Shown one piece after another: positions 42,778 to 49,261 of a stretch of DNA of 56,276 bases. Location of the stretch: NCBI GenBank assembly GCA_017450645.1, contig JAFSTE010000002.1, forward strand, positions 1-56,276, given 5' to 3'. Position 1 is the stretch's first letter. The number at the start of each line of letters is the position of its first letter. The position numbers and the translations under genes were made by a program. The notes under the pieces were generated by a model. The model saw only the letters and a program-made list of their open reading frames with translations. It made no database searches and was not told where the DNA came from. The DNA is from Eubacterium sp. (GTDB lineage Bacteria; Bacillota; Clostridia; Oscillospirales; Acutalibacteraceae).

Positions 42778-42882
42778 ATAATCTTCCTCTCATATTAAGT
42801 TACAACCATTATATCGCATTTTATAAAAAGGTGCAACAGAAAAAACCTCGCCAAAAGGCGAGGTGTAAATTTCTTTAACTTT

Positions 42883-43167
42883 TTACTGCTCTACGGGATA
42901 AACAGAAACCTTTTTTCTGCCCTTGCCCATTCTCTCGAATCTAACTGTACCGTCGATAAGAGCGAAGAGTGTATCATCCCTGCCGATACCTACATTGTTG
43001 CCGGGATGAATGTGAGTTCCTCTTTGGCGATAGAGAATGTTGCCTGCGAGAACGAACTGACCGTCAGCTCTCTTAGCGCCGAGACGCTTTGACTCGGAAT
43101 CTCTGCCGTTCTTGGTGGAACCCATACCTTTTTTATGAGCAAAAAGTTGAATATCTAACTTAAGCAT
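42883..43167 (-). CDS. rpmA: 50S ribosomal protein L27 with cleavable leader
   Basis: 94 residues. The first nine residues MLKLDIQLF precede [15 protein letters not shown], the true L27 start. This leader is the Firmicutes form removed by the protease Prp, which is encoded just upstream. L27 reaches into the peptidyl-transferase centre, so uncut leader would block function. Ribosome site GGAGGT upstream. Confidence 0.96.
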   Translation of the reverse strand: MLKLDIQLFAHKKGMGSTKNGRDSESKRLGAKRADGQFVLAGNILYRQRGTHIHPGNNVGIGRDDTLFALIDGTVRFERMGKGRKKVSVYPVEQ

Positions 43168-43169
43168 GG

Positions 43170-43484
43170 TTATACCTCCAAAAAAATCACTTTAATGTTG
43201 TCAGGATACTGTTTTTCAAGCTCTGTTATATGAAGCATAAGCCCGTTTAACACATCCTGCGCCCGATTCGGCGACTCTTTAATATCGAGCCTTAAATATC
43301 CGTCTGCCGCTGCGGCGTCGGCATTTAAGCCGATAACCTCGGTTACGGTGTTAGCCGCCATAAGGCAGGCACTTGACACCGCCGCACAAACAATATCCTG
43401 TCCGTGCTCGGCAGCCATTGAGTGACCCTTGCACTCAAAGCCCGAAATAATATCGCCCGTTTTGTTAAAACTAATTCTTATCAT
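43170..43484 (-). CDS. prp: Ribosomal-processing cysteine protease Prp
   Basis: 104 residues. [22 protein letters not shown] (about 17-38, in part) contains the catalytic His and Cys, spaced as in Prp. It cleaves the N-terminal leader of L27. The gene lies between rplU and rpmA as is usual in Firmicutes; it overlaps rplU by 1 bp (TAATG) and is 2 bp from rpmA. Confidence 0.93.
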   Translation of the reverse strand: MIRISFNKTGDIISGFECKGHSMAAEHGQDIVCAAVSSACLMAANTVTEVIGLNADAAAADGYLRLDIKESPNRAQDVLNGLMLHITELEKQYPDNIKVIFLEV

Positions 43485-43792
43485 TATGCGTTGATAGCGG
43501 TAATCTCAACCTTAGTGTAAGGCTGACGATGACCCATCTTGCGCTTTTCGTTCTTCTTTGGCTTGTAAGTAAATACAGTGATTTTCTTGCCCTTGCCGTT
43601 CTTAAGAACTTTAGCATTAACGGTAGCCTTTTCGCAATCCTTGCCTGCCTTGAAGCCGAGCTCGTCGCTTACTGCAAGAACCTGGTCAAAAGTAACTTCT
43701 GCGTCCTCGTCTACACCGAGCTTTTCGATATAGAGAACATCGCCCTTTTCAACCTTGTACTGCTTACCGCCTGTCTGAATAACTGCGTACAT
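43484..43792 (-). CDS. rplU: 50S ribosomal protein L21
   Basis: 102 residues, full length. Starts [21 protein letters not shown], and ends with [19 protein letters not shown], the conserved L21 C-terminal block. Binds 23S rRNA in the large subunit. It leads the rplU-prp-rpmA operon, and a structured leader follows its promoter. Confidence 0.96.
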   Translation of the reverse strand: MYAVIQTGGKQYKVEKGDVLYIEKLGVDEDAEVTFDQVLAVSDELGFKAGKDCEKATVNAKVLKNGKGKKITVFTYKPKKNEKRKMGHRQPYTKVEITAINA

Positions 43793-43872
43793 AGTATCTG
43801 TTACCTTTCATAAGACTCGCTACGATAGGTGTAGCGCGGTTCGCGCTCTCTTGAATACCCATAATATGCGGC
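43793..43872 (-). promoter_or_regulatory. Probable L21 (rplU) leader RNA
   Basis: The minus-strand 5' UTR of about 80 nt contains GCCGCATATTATGGGTATTC, a GAGCGCGAACCGCGCT hairpin and CCTATCGTAGCGAGTCTTAT. Position and these blocks fit the known Firmicutes L21 leader, thought to bind L21. Exact ends are not fixed. Confidence 0.55.
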
Positions 43873-43878
43873 TTAATT

Positions 43879-43906
43879 ATTATATCAAAAAAATATAGAT
43901 TGTCAA
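43879..43906 (-). promoter_or_regulatory. Promoter of rplU-prp-rpmA
   Basis: Minus-strand TTGACA (43901-43906), 16 bp, TATAAT (43879-43884). Consensus elements with slightly short spacing. Confidence 0.75.
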
Positions 43907-43975
43907 GCGAAAAAACGCAATTTCTATATTTACCGTTATGATTGGTTTTAAAGCACAATAGATTGTGGTGTAACC

Positions 43976-44005
43976 GTAGGGGCGGATACCGTCCGCCCGC
44001 GGAGC
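43976..44005 (+). repeat. Left copy of a 30-bp inverted repeat
   Basis: Begins GTAGGGGCGGATACC and ends CCGCCCGCGGAGC. It matches the reverse complement of 45097-45126 at 28 of 30 positions. The two enclose the XRE/zinc-ribbon pair. The GGGCGGA/TCCGCCC core is itself a palindrome. Confidence 0.75.
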
Positions 44006-44028
44006 ATACGAGGCTTACATAGTTAAAA

Positions 44029-44244
44029 CTACTTATTAATTTCCTTATTATTAGTTCTTCCCAAAATATAGTCCGTCGAAACCTTGTAGAAGTCTGCAAG
44101 CGTTATAAGATATTCAAGAGGAATATTTTGAAATCCTCTTTCGTATCTTGAATACACTGTTTGGCGAATACCGAGCAATTCGGCAATATCAGCCTGCTTC
44201 AGGTCTTTATCTTCTCTTAAATCCCGTAATCTTTGAAAATACAT
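44029..44244 (-). CDS. Small XRE-family repressor, module 2
   Basis: 71 residues, one HTH_3 domain: LRDLREDKDLKQADIAELLG and IRQTVYSRYERGFQNIPLEY, followed by LITLADFYKVSTDYILGRTN. Start at 44244 is chosen because AGGAG lies eight bases upstream; a GTG at 44253 would abut that site. It is divergent from a zinc-ribbon membrane protein, with paired ACTTATAAGT palindromes in between. It parallels module 1 at 29765-30749. Confidence 0.87.
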   Translation of the reverse strand: MYFQRLRDLREDKDLKQADIAELLGIRQTVYSRYERGFQNIPLEYLITLADFYKVSTDYILGRTNNKEINK

Positions 44245-44260
44245 AGTAGCCACTCCTAAT

Positions 44261-44325
44261 ACTTATAAGTACTATTGACAGTACCACAGTTTTGTGTTAT
44301 ACTGCTTTTTATAGTACTTATAAGT
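44261..44325. promoter_or_regulatory. Promoter flanked by two identical palindromes, module 2
   Basis: TTGACA (44275-44280), 17 bp, TATACT (44298-44303) reads toward the zinc-ribbon gene. The 10-bp perfect palindrome ACTTATAAGT occurs at 44261-44270 and 44316-44325, with TACTTATAAGT shared by both copies. Centres are 55 bp apart. Expected operator of the adjacent XRE protein, possibly through DNA looping or dual occupancy. Confidence 0.7.
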
Positions 44326-44349
44326 TCTATGACAAGGAGGTAATTTTTT

Positions 44350-44988
44350 ATGTATTGTAATAATTGCGGTAAAGCAATAGACGACAATTCTATGTACTGT
44401 GGAATATGCGGCGCGCCGGTTTCAGGCAAAACTCAAGTACAAGCGCAAGCACAAACGCAAACATCGACTTCAAGCGATGTGAATCCTGTTTATCATAACA
44501 ACTCTGAATATAACAATAATCCGTCAAATAACGAAAAGGCAGAGAAAAACAGAAACATCTTAATTGACAGAATAAAGAAAATCCGCACTTTCTCAACGAT
44601 AGCAGCGGTTATGTCAATCATATCGCAAGTTGGCGGAGGCATATTGAGCTTAATTTTTATTAATAACGAGGGCGACGATGCTGCACCTACAATGCTTGGA
44701 TTGTTTGTTTTATTATTAGTAATAAATGTTCCGTCATTCATTTATTTTACAAGTATTTCTCGTAAGACCAACAAACTCTTAAACGTGATTGAAATGAACT
44801 ACAACCGACAGCAAATATTTAATTATTTCAGCACTGTCAAAAAATCAGCAGCAATAATTATTATGCTGATAAATATTGTGTTTTTACCCGGTTTTATTAC
44901 ACTTCCTTTAGGTATTTTTCAAGTTATTACTTGTATATCAATTCTGAATTTGCGAAACTTTTTCCAAACCAACCAGCAGTTTATATAG
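44350..44988 (+). CDS. Zinc-ribbon membrane protein, unknown function
   Basis: 212 residues. The N-terminus MYCNNCGKAIDDNSMYCGIC holds a CxxC-x(11)-CxxC zinc ribbon. A Gln/Thr/Asn-rich linker follows (about 30-60). Three or four membrane helices fill the rest (FSTIAAVMSIISQVGGGIL, LGLFVLLLVINVPSFIYF, AAIIIMLINIVFLPGFITL and after). Zinc-ribbon membrane proteins of this style are common and uncharacterised. Divergent from an XRE regulator. AAGGAGG ribosome site upstream. Confidence 0.72.
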   Translation: MYCNNCGKAIDDNSMYCGICGAPVSGKTQVQAQAQTQTSTSSDVNPVYHNNSEYNNNPSNNEKAEKNRNILIDRIKKIRTFSTIAAVMSIISQVGGGILSLIFINNEGDDAAPTMLGLFVLLLVINVPSFIYFTSISRKTNKLLNVIEMNYNRQQIFNYFSTVKKSAAIIIMLINIVFLPGFITLPLGIFQVITCISILNLRNFFQTNQQFI

Positions 44989-45033
44989 TAATAATGCTAA
45001 ACGGGCGTGACAATCGGTTGTCACCTGTCTATG

Positions 45034-45076
45034 CAAAACACAATGAAGGGCGCACTGCCCTTCATTGTGTTTTGTT
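45034..45076 (+). terminator. Long-stem terminator after module 2
   Basis: An 18-bp perfect stem: CAAAACACAATGAAGGGC (45034-45051), loop GCACT, and its complement (45057-45074), then TTTTGG. A second hairpin GAGCGATGT/ACATCGCTC follows at about 45081-45100. The stem is unusually long for a terminator. Confidence 0.8.
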
Positions 45077-45096
45077 TTGGGAGCGATGTGAACATC

Positions 45097-45126
45097 GCTC
45101 CGCGGGCGGATGATATCCGCCCCTAC
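45097..45126 (-). repeat. Right copy of a 30-bp inverted repeat
   Basis: GCTCCGCGGGCGGAT at its start and ATCCGCCCCTAC at its end form the inverted partner of 43976-44005 with two mismatches. It lies between the module-2 terminator and the rpsO promoter. Confidence 0.75.
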
Positions 45127-45147
45127 TTATAATTTATTAAAAAATGC

Positions 45148-45176
45148 TTTACAAACAAATATTAATATGCTATAAT
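45148..45176 (+). promoter_or_regulatory. Promoter of rpsO
   Basis: TTTACA (45148-45153), 17 bp, TATAAT (45171-45176). Confidence 0.75.
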
Positions 45177-45270
45177 ACACCCGCTGTAAACGATTTACTC
45201 GGATACGGGGGTCACCTTCCCGCACCTGTGTTAATCGCAAAGGCAAATATTAAGAAAGGTGGAAACGATA
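45177..45270 (+). promoter_or_regulatory. Possible S15-binding leader of rpsO
   Basis: A 5' UTR of about 85 nt includes GGATACGGGGGTCACCTTCC and a CCCGCACCTGTG segment, able to form at least one stem with the GGG run. S15 controls its own mRNA through varied leaders in many bacteria. The identification rests on position and length only. Confidence 0.35.
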
Positions 45271-45591
45271 ATGACCCAGGAAAAAAAGCAGGAAATTATC
45301 AAGGAGTATGCTATTCACGAGGGTGATACAGGCTCAGCTCAGGTACAGGTTGCTGTTTTAACTTACAGAATTAACGAGCTTACCGAGCACCTTAAGGTTC
45401 ATAAGAAGGACCATCACTCACGCCGCGGACTCCTTAAGATGGTAGGTCACAGAAGAAACTTACTTGCTTACATCTACAAAAACGATGTACAGGAATACCG
45501 TGACCTTATCGCAAAGCTTGGCATCCGTAACACAATCGAGCGTAACACTGCAGACGCTGAGATTGAGGTTAAAGAAGAGGCTGAGGACTAA
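45271..45591 (+). CDS. rpsO: 30S ribosomal protein S15 with acidic C-terminal extension
   Basis: 106 residues against the usual 89. The body is standard: [40 protein letters not shown] and [11 protein letters not shown]. After GIR a tail of about 20 residues rich in Glu, Asp and Ala ([15 protein letters not shown]) is added. Start at 45271 follows AAAGGTGG; a GTG at 45259 lies inside that site. S15 binds 16S rRNA h20-h22 early in assembly. Ends at a terminator-like hairpin. Confidence 0.95.
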   Translation: MTQEKKQEIIKEYAIHEGDTGSAQVQVAVLTYRINELTEHLKVHKKDHHSRRGLLKMVGHRRNLLAYIYKNDVQEYRDLIAKLGIRNTIERNTADAEIEVKEEAED

Positions 45592-45599
45592 TCAAACCG

Positions 45600-45640
45600 G
45601 CAGACGGTACTATTTTGTACCGTCTGCTTAAATGTTTTTT
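45600..45640 (+). terminator. Terminator-like hairpin after rpsO
   Basis: GCAGACGGTAC (45600-45610), loop TATTTT, GTACCGTCTGC (45617-45627), followed by TTAAATGTTTTTT. The T run is displaced by about 7 nt, so ending may be partial, leaving some read-through to pnp. Confidence 0.7.
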
Positions 45641-45660
45641 AAATGTAAATTTCAAAGCGG

Positions 45661-45904
45661 AGGAAATGAAATAGTAGTAATAAGTTGAGTAGAATTATAC
45701 CTTATAGCCTCCCTTGCTAAAGGGAGGGGGACCGCTTGCGGTGGAGGGATGGTCGTATAGTTTAAGTAGTCTTTAAACAACACATCTTATAAGGCGATGA
45801 CCACCCCTCAGTCACTTCGTGACAGCTCCCCTTGACAGGGGCGCCAAATCAGATACTCGCCTACGGCTCAAACAATTCTATTGAACTTATTACTATTATC
45901 CTCC
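45661..45904 (+). repeat. Dispersed hairpin repeat, copy 3, within longer inverted arms
   Basis: The core (45707-45870) has the blocks of copies 1 and 2: GCCTCCCTTGCTAAAGGGAG, GGACCGCTTGCGGTGGAGGG, ACCCCTCAGTCACTTCGTG and CCTTGACAGGGGCGCCAAAT. Outside it lie imperfect inverted arms: AATAGTAGTAATAAGTTGAG (from 45670) against the right arm ending CTTATTACTATT (45885-45898). The whole segment could fold as one long hairpin in the rpsO-pnp intergenic RNA. Confidence 0.87.
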
Positions 45905-45937
45905 CTTTGATAATAAAAACGAAAGAGAGGTAAAACT

Positions 45938-48136
45938 ATGTTTTTCAAGAATTTTAAAGTTTGGGAAACAGAGCTTGCAGGCAGAAAGCTTAGCCTTGAA
46001 ACAGGCAAAATGGCCGGCCTTGCAAACGCATCCATCCTTGCGCGTTACGGCGAAACAGAGGTACTTTGTAACGTAACCGCATCCGCTAAGCCCCGCGAGG
46101 GCGTTGACTTCTTCCCGCTCAGCGTTGACTACGAGGAGAAGATGTATTCAGTAGGTAAAATCCCGGGCTCCTTCCAGAGAAGAGAGAGCAGACCGAGCGA
46201 AAAGGCTATCCTTACATCACGTTGTATCGACCGCCCTATCCGTCCGCTTTTCCCCAAGGATTTAAGAAACGACTGCTCGGTTGTTGCAACCGTTATGTCG
46301 GTTGACCCCGACTGCTCGCCCGAAATCACCGCTATGATTGGTGTTTCGGCTGCAATCGCTATTTCGGACATCCCGTGGGACGGTCCTATCTCGGGCGTAA
46401 ATGTAGGTCTTGTTGACGGCGAAATCGTTATCAACCCCACCCTTGAGCAAAGAGAGGTAAGCGACCTTGTGCTTACAGTTGCTTCTACCGCAGACCTTGT
46501 TGCTATGATTGAGGCAGGCGCTAACGAGATTGACGACGACACAATGTTTAACGCTATTATGGCAGGCCACGAGGAGAACAAAAAGATTGTTCAGTTCATC
46601 AACGGCATTGTTGAGGAAGTCGGCAAAGAGAAGTTCGAGTACGAGTCCTCCGACCCCGACCCTGAGATTATGGCAGAGATTGAAGCTTTCTGCATAGAGG
46701 ATGTAAAGAAGGCTCTTGATACAGACGACAAAACTGTTCGTGACGCAGCGCTTCTGCCTATTTACGAGGCTGTACACGAGAAGTTTGACGAGCGCTTTGA
46801 GGACAACACCGAAAAGCTCGACGAGATTATGTACCTTGTTCAAAAGCACGTTGTACGCGCTTGGCTTAAGGACGAGCACAAAAGAGTTGACGGCAGAGGC
46901 ATTGACGACATCAGACCGCTTAACGCAGAGGTTGACCTGCTTACAAGAGTTCACGGCTCAGGTCTTTTCACCAGAGGTCAGACTCAGGTGCTTTCTATCG
47001 CAACACTCGGCACGCTCAGCGACGCACAAAGACTTGACGGTCTTGACGAGCAGACCGAAAAGAGATATATCCACCACTACAACTTCCCGTCATACTCCGT
47101 AGGCGAAACCAAGCCGTCAAGAGGTCCGGGCAGACGCGAAATCGGTCACGGCGCACTTGCAGAAAAGGCGCTCCTGCCCGTTATTCCTACAGTCGACGAG
47201 TTCCCGTACGCAATCCGCGTAGTGTCCGAGGTTCTCTCATCAAACGGTTCAACCTCGCAGGGCTCAATCTGCGGCTCAACGCTTGCACTTATGGCTGCAG
47301 GTGTTCCGATTAAGGCACCTGTTGCAGGTATCTCGTGCGGTCTTATCACGGGCGACGAGGGCGTTTACGGCGACTTTATGACAATGGTTGATATCCAGGG
47401 TCTTGAGGACTTCTACGGCGATATGGACTTTAAGGTTGCAGGTACAAAGAAGGGTATCACCGCTATCCAGATGGACCTTAAGGTACACGGTCTTACAGGC
47501 GAAATTATTAAAGAGGCTTTCGCTAAGACTCACAAGGCAAGGGATTACATCCTTGACGAGGTTATGCTGCCTGTTATCAGCGAGCCGAGACCGGAGCTTT
47601 CAAAATATGTTCCTAAGATGGTTACCTTCTCTATCGACCCCGATAAAATCGGCGCGGTTATCGGTAAAGGCGGCAGCGTAATTAAGGAAATCCAGACCAC
47701 CTACGACGTTGAAATCATTACCGAGGACGACGGCAGAGTTACCGTTTGCGGCACAGACCTTGACAAGTGCAACGGCGCTGCTTCGGTTGTAAATCTTATT
47801 GTTAACGGCCCCGAAATCGGCGCGTTCTACAACGCTGAGGTAACAAGACTTATGGGCTTTGGCGCGTTTGCAAAGATTGCTCCCGGCGTTGAGGGACTTG
47901 TTCACATCTCAAGGCTTGATGTTAAGAGAACCGAAAAGGTTGAGGACGTTGTAAACATCGGCGACTCAATCATTGTTAAGTGCATCGGCATTACAGACGA
48001 GGGCAAGATTGACCTTTCAAGAAGGGACGCGCTTATCGAAATCGAGGGTATGAAGCCCGAGAACGAAATCGACGACGCACCACGCAAGCCGAGAAGAAAC
48101 AACCATCATAACCACCACAAAAACCACAAAGACTAA
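45938..48136 (+). CDS. pnp: Polyribonucleotide nucleotidyltransferase (PNPase)
   Basis: 732 residues. Phosphorolytic 3'-5' exonuclease of mRNA decay. Two RNase-PH domains (first with LSVDYEEKMYSVGKIPGSF, second with TRGQTQVLSIATLGT and GRREIGHGALAEKALLPV) are followed by KH domain DKIGAVIGKGGSVIKEIQ (about 568-585) and S1 domain with MGFGAFAKIAPGVEGLVHIS (about 641-660). The C-terminus is an unusual Asn/His/Lys tail (NNHHNHHKNHKD). The upstream region holds repeat copy 3, where PNPase mRNAs often carry processed hairpins. Confidence 0.96.
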   Translation: MFFKNFKVWETELAGRKLSLETGKMAGLANASILARYGETEVLCNVTASAKPREGVDFFPLSVDYEEKMYSVGKIPGSFQRRESRPSEKAILTSRCIDRPIRPLFPKDLRNDCSVVATVMSVDPDCSPEITAMIGVSAAIAISDIPWDGPISGVNVGLVDGEIVINPTLEQREVSDLVLTVASTADLVAMIEAGANEIDDDTMFNAIMAGHEENKKIVQFINGIVEEVGKEKFEYESSDPDPEIMAEIEAFCIEDVKKALDTDDKTVRDAALLPIYEAVHEKFDERFEDNTEKLDEIMYLVQKHVVRAWLKDEHKRVDGRGIDDIRPLNAEVDLLTRVHGSGLFTRGQTQVLSIATLGTLSDAQRLDGLDEQTEKRYIHHYNFPSYSVGETKPSRGPGRREIGHGALAEKALLPVIPTVDEFPYAIRVVSEVLSSNGSTSQGSICGSTLALMAAGVPIKAPVAGISCGLITGDEGVYGDFMTMVDIQGLEDFYGDMDFKVAGTKKGITAIQMDLKVHGLTGEIIKEAFAKTHKARDYILDEVMLPVISEPRPELSKYVPKMVTFSIDPDKIGAVIGKGGSVIKEIQTTYDVEIITEDDGRVTVCGTDLDKCNGAASVVNLIVNGPEIGAFYNAEVTRLMGFGAFAKIAPGVEGLVHISRLDVKRTEKVEDVVNIGDSIIVKCIGITDEGKIDLSRRDALIEIEGMKPENEIDDAPRKPRRNNHHNHHKNHKD

Positions 48137-48174
48137 TTGACCTATAAAGAGGCGTCGGATGGCGTCCGCAATAA

Positions 48175-48206
48175 AGAAGGTTGACTGATTTTTCAGTCAA
48201 CCTTCT
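48175..48206. terminator. Bidirectional terminator after pnp
   Basis: AGAAGGTTGACTG (48175-48187), 6-nt loop, CAGTCAACCTTCT (48194-48206), 13-bp perfect stem. It separates pnp from the converging DMP19-like gene. Confidence 0.8.
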
Positions 48207-48208
48207 AT

Positions 48209-48943
48209 TTATAAATCTGCTAATTCTTTTTCAACTTTTTTGTAGAAATAATCATCCTCTTTTTCAAAATCAAGTTCATTATCCATAATAATGTATTCTG
48301 TTATTTCAGAGTTGACAGGTACTTTTCTGTCAGGGAATTTTTCAGCAACTCTCTTGAGCACTTTTACAGTGTGCTTCTTTTTTAACTTCTCAGCCGCTCT
48401 AAGTGTTTCGTAAAAATACTTGCTGTGATAAGACAAATACGCATCAAATCCACCGGAACAAACTTCCTCAAGCAATTCTTCCAAAAGTTTTTCGGATGTT
48501 GGTATTTCTTCGACAGCCTCATTATCCAGTGAAACAGGCGGATTTACACACCCCTGCACTAAATGTTTATACTTTTCCCAAACGGGTTTAAGGTTTCGGA
48601 ATTCCAAAGCTTCCTCATAATTGTCAACAGTTTCATTGCACAGGTGTTTCAAATAATCCTTTCCCTTTTCTATGTCGCCTTTTTCAATATAATACTCAGC
48701 AAGACGAAGATATATTGTAACATCGTCATAAGCATCAAGGTATCCGGATTCGTAAACCGAAAGAATATAGAGTATTCCTGTATCATAATCACCCGCTTTA
48801 ATTTTTTCTTCTGCAACATTGATAATTAAATCGCCAATCATTTGCACATCTCTATGCTTTTTAATAAATTTATCTAAATCTTTTTGTGTATGACACTTTT
48901 CTAATTTTGCTAAAAGGTCATCTAACATAACAAAGTCTTTCAT
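48209..48943 (-). CDS. DMP19/DUF4375-like protein with N-terminal helical repeats
   Basis: 244 residues, acidic. The N-terminal half (about 25-115) is helical with TPR-like phrasing (AEYYIEKGDIEKGKDYLKHL). The C-terminal domain (about 150-230) has LLEEVCSGGFDAYLSYHSKY, FYETLRAAEKLKKKHTVKVL and AEKFPDRKVP, the pattern of the DMP19/DUF4375 family. DMP19 of Neisseria mimics DNA and binds a repressor, but most family members are uncharacterised. AAGGAG ribosome site. Stands alone. Base composition is more AT-rich than its neighbours. Confidence 0.68.
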   Translation of the reverse strand: MKDFVMLDDLLAKLEKCHTQKDLDKFIKKHRDVQMIGDLIINVAEEKIKAGDYDTGILYILSVYESGYLDAYDDVTIYLRLAEYYIEKGDIEKGKDYLKHLCNETVDNYEEALEFRNLKPVWEKYKHLVQGCVNPPVSLDNEAVEEIPTSEKLLEELLEEVCSGGFDAYLSYHSKYFYETLRAAEKLKKKHTVKVLKRVAEKFPDRKVPVNSEITEYIIMDNELDFEKEDDYFYKKVEKELADL

Positions 48944-49261
48944 ATATGCTCCTTAAAGCTTCCTATGAGTTTTATTTAGAATTTTATTATATCAAAGAAT
49001 AACACATGATGCAACAGTGTGTCACATACTACAGCGAGCATAGGATTTGTACTGCCAAATCCGGAAAAGAAAAACAGACCGAAAAAACTCTTTCGGTCTG
49101 TAAACTTCTTTATGATGGACACCCCATGACGCCTCTTTTCTTTTTGTATATAAAAAAGTATAAAAATATTTACTTTTTTGGAGGTTTTCTATATTGAAGT
49201 ATATTGCTAAAAGGTGTATAATACTATTTTGAATACATATAAATATTTGGGAGAAGTATTT

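Noticed and set aside
44029-44988. The XRE/zinc-ribbon pair as a classical toxin-antitoxin system
   Set aside because: The genes are divergent, not overlapping, and the membrane protein of 212 residues with a zinc ribbon is unlike known small toxins. A regulatory cassette is the safer reading.
14065-45870. The three-copy repeat as a CRISPR array
   Set aside because: Copies are 10-20 kb apart, made of internal palindromes without regularly spaced spacers, and no cas gene is present.
46262-46954. A 230-codon minus-strand ORF inside pnp
   Set aside because: Antisense shadow of a full-length, motif-complete pnp.
49006-49197. A 63-codon ORF before the deacetylase gene
   Set aside because: Low-complexity peptide ending in aromatic residues, no ribosome site. 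It covers a GAAAAGAAAAA stretch and a terminator-like segment.
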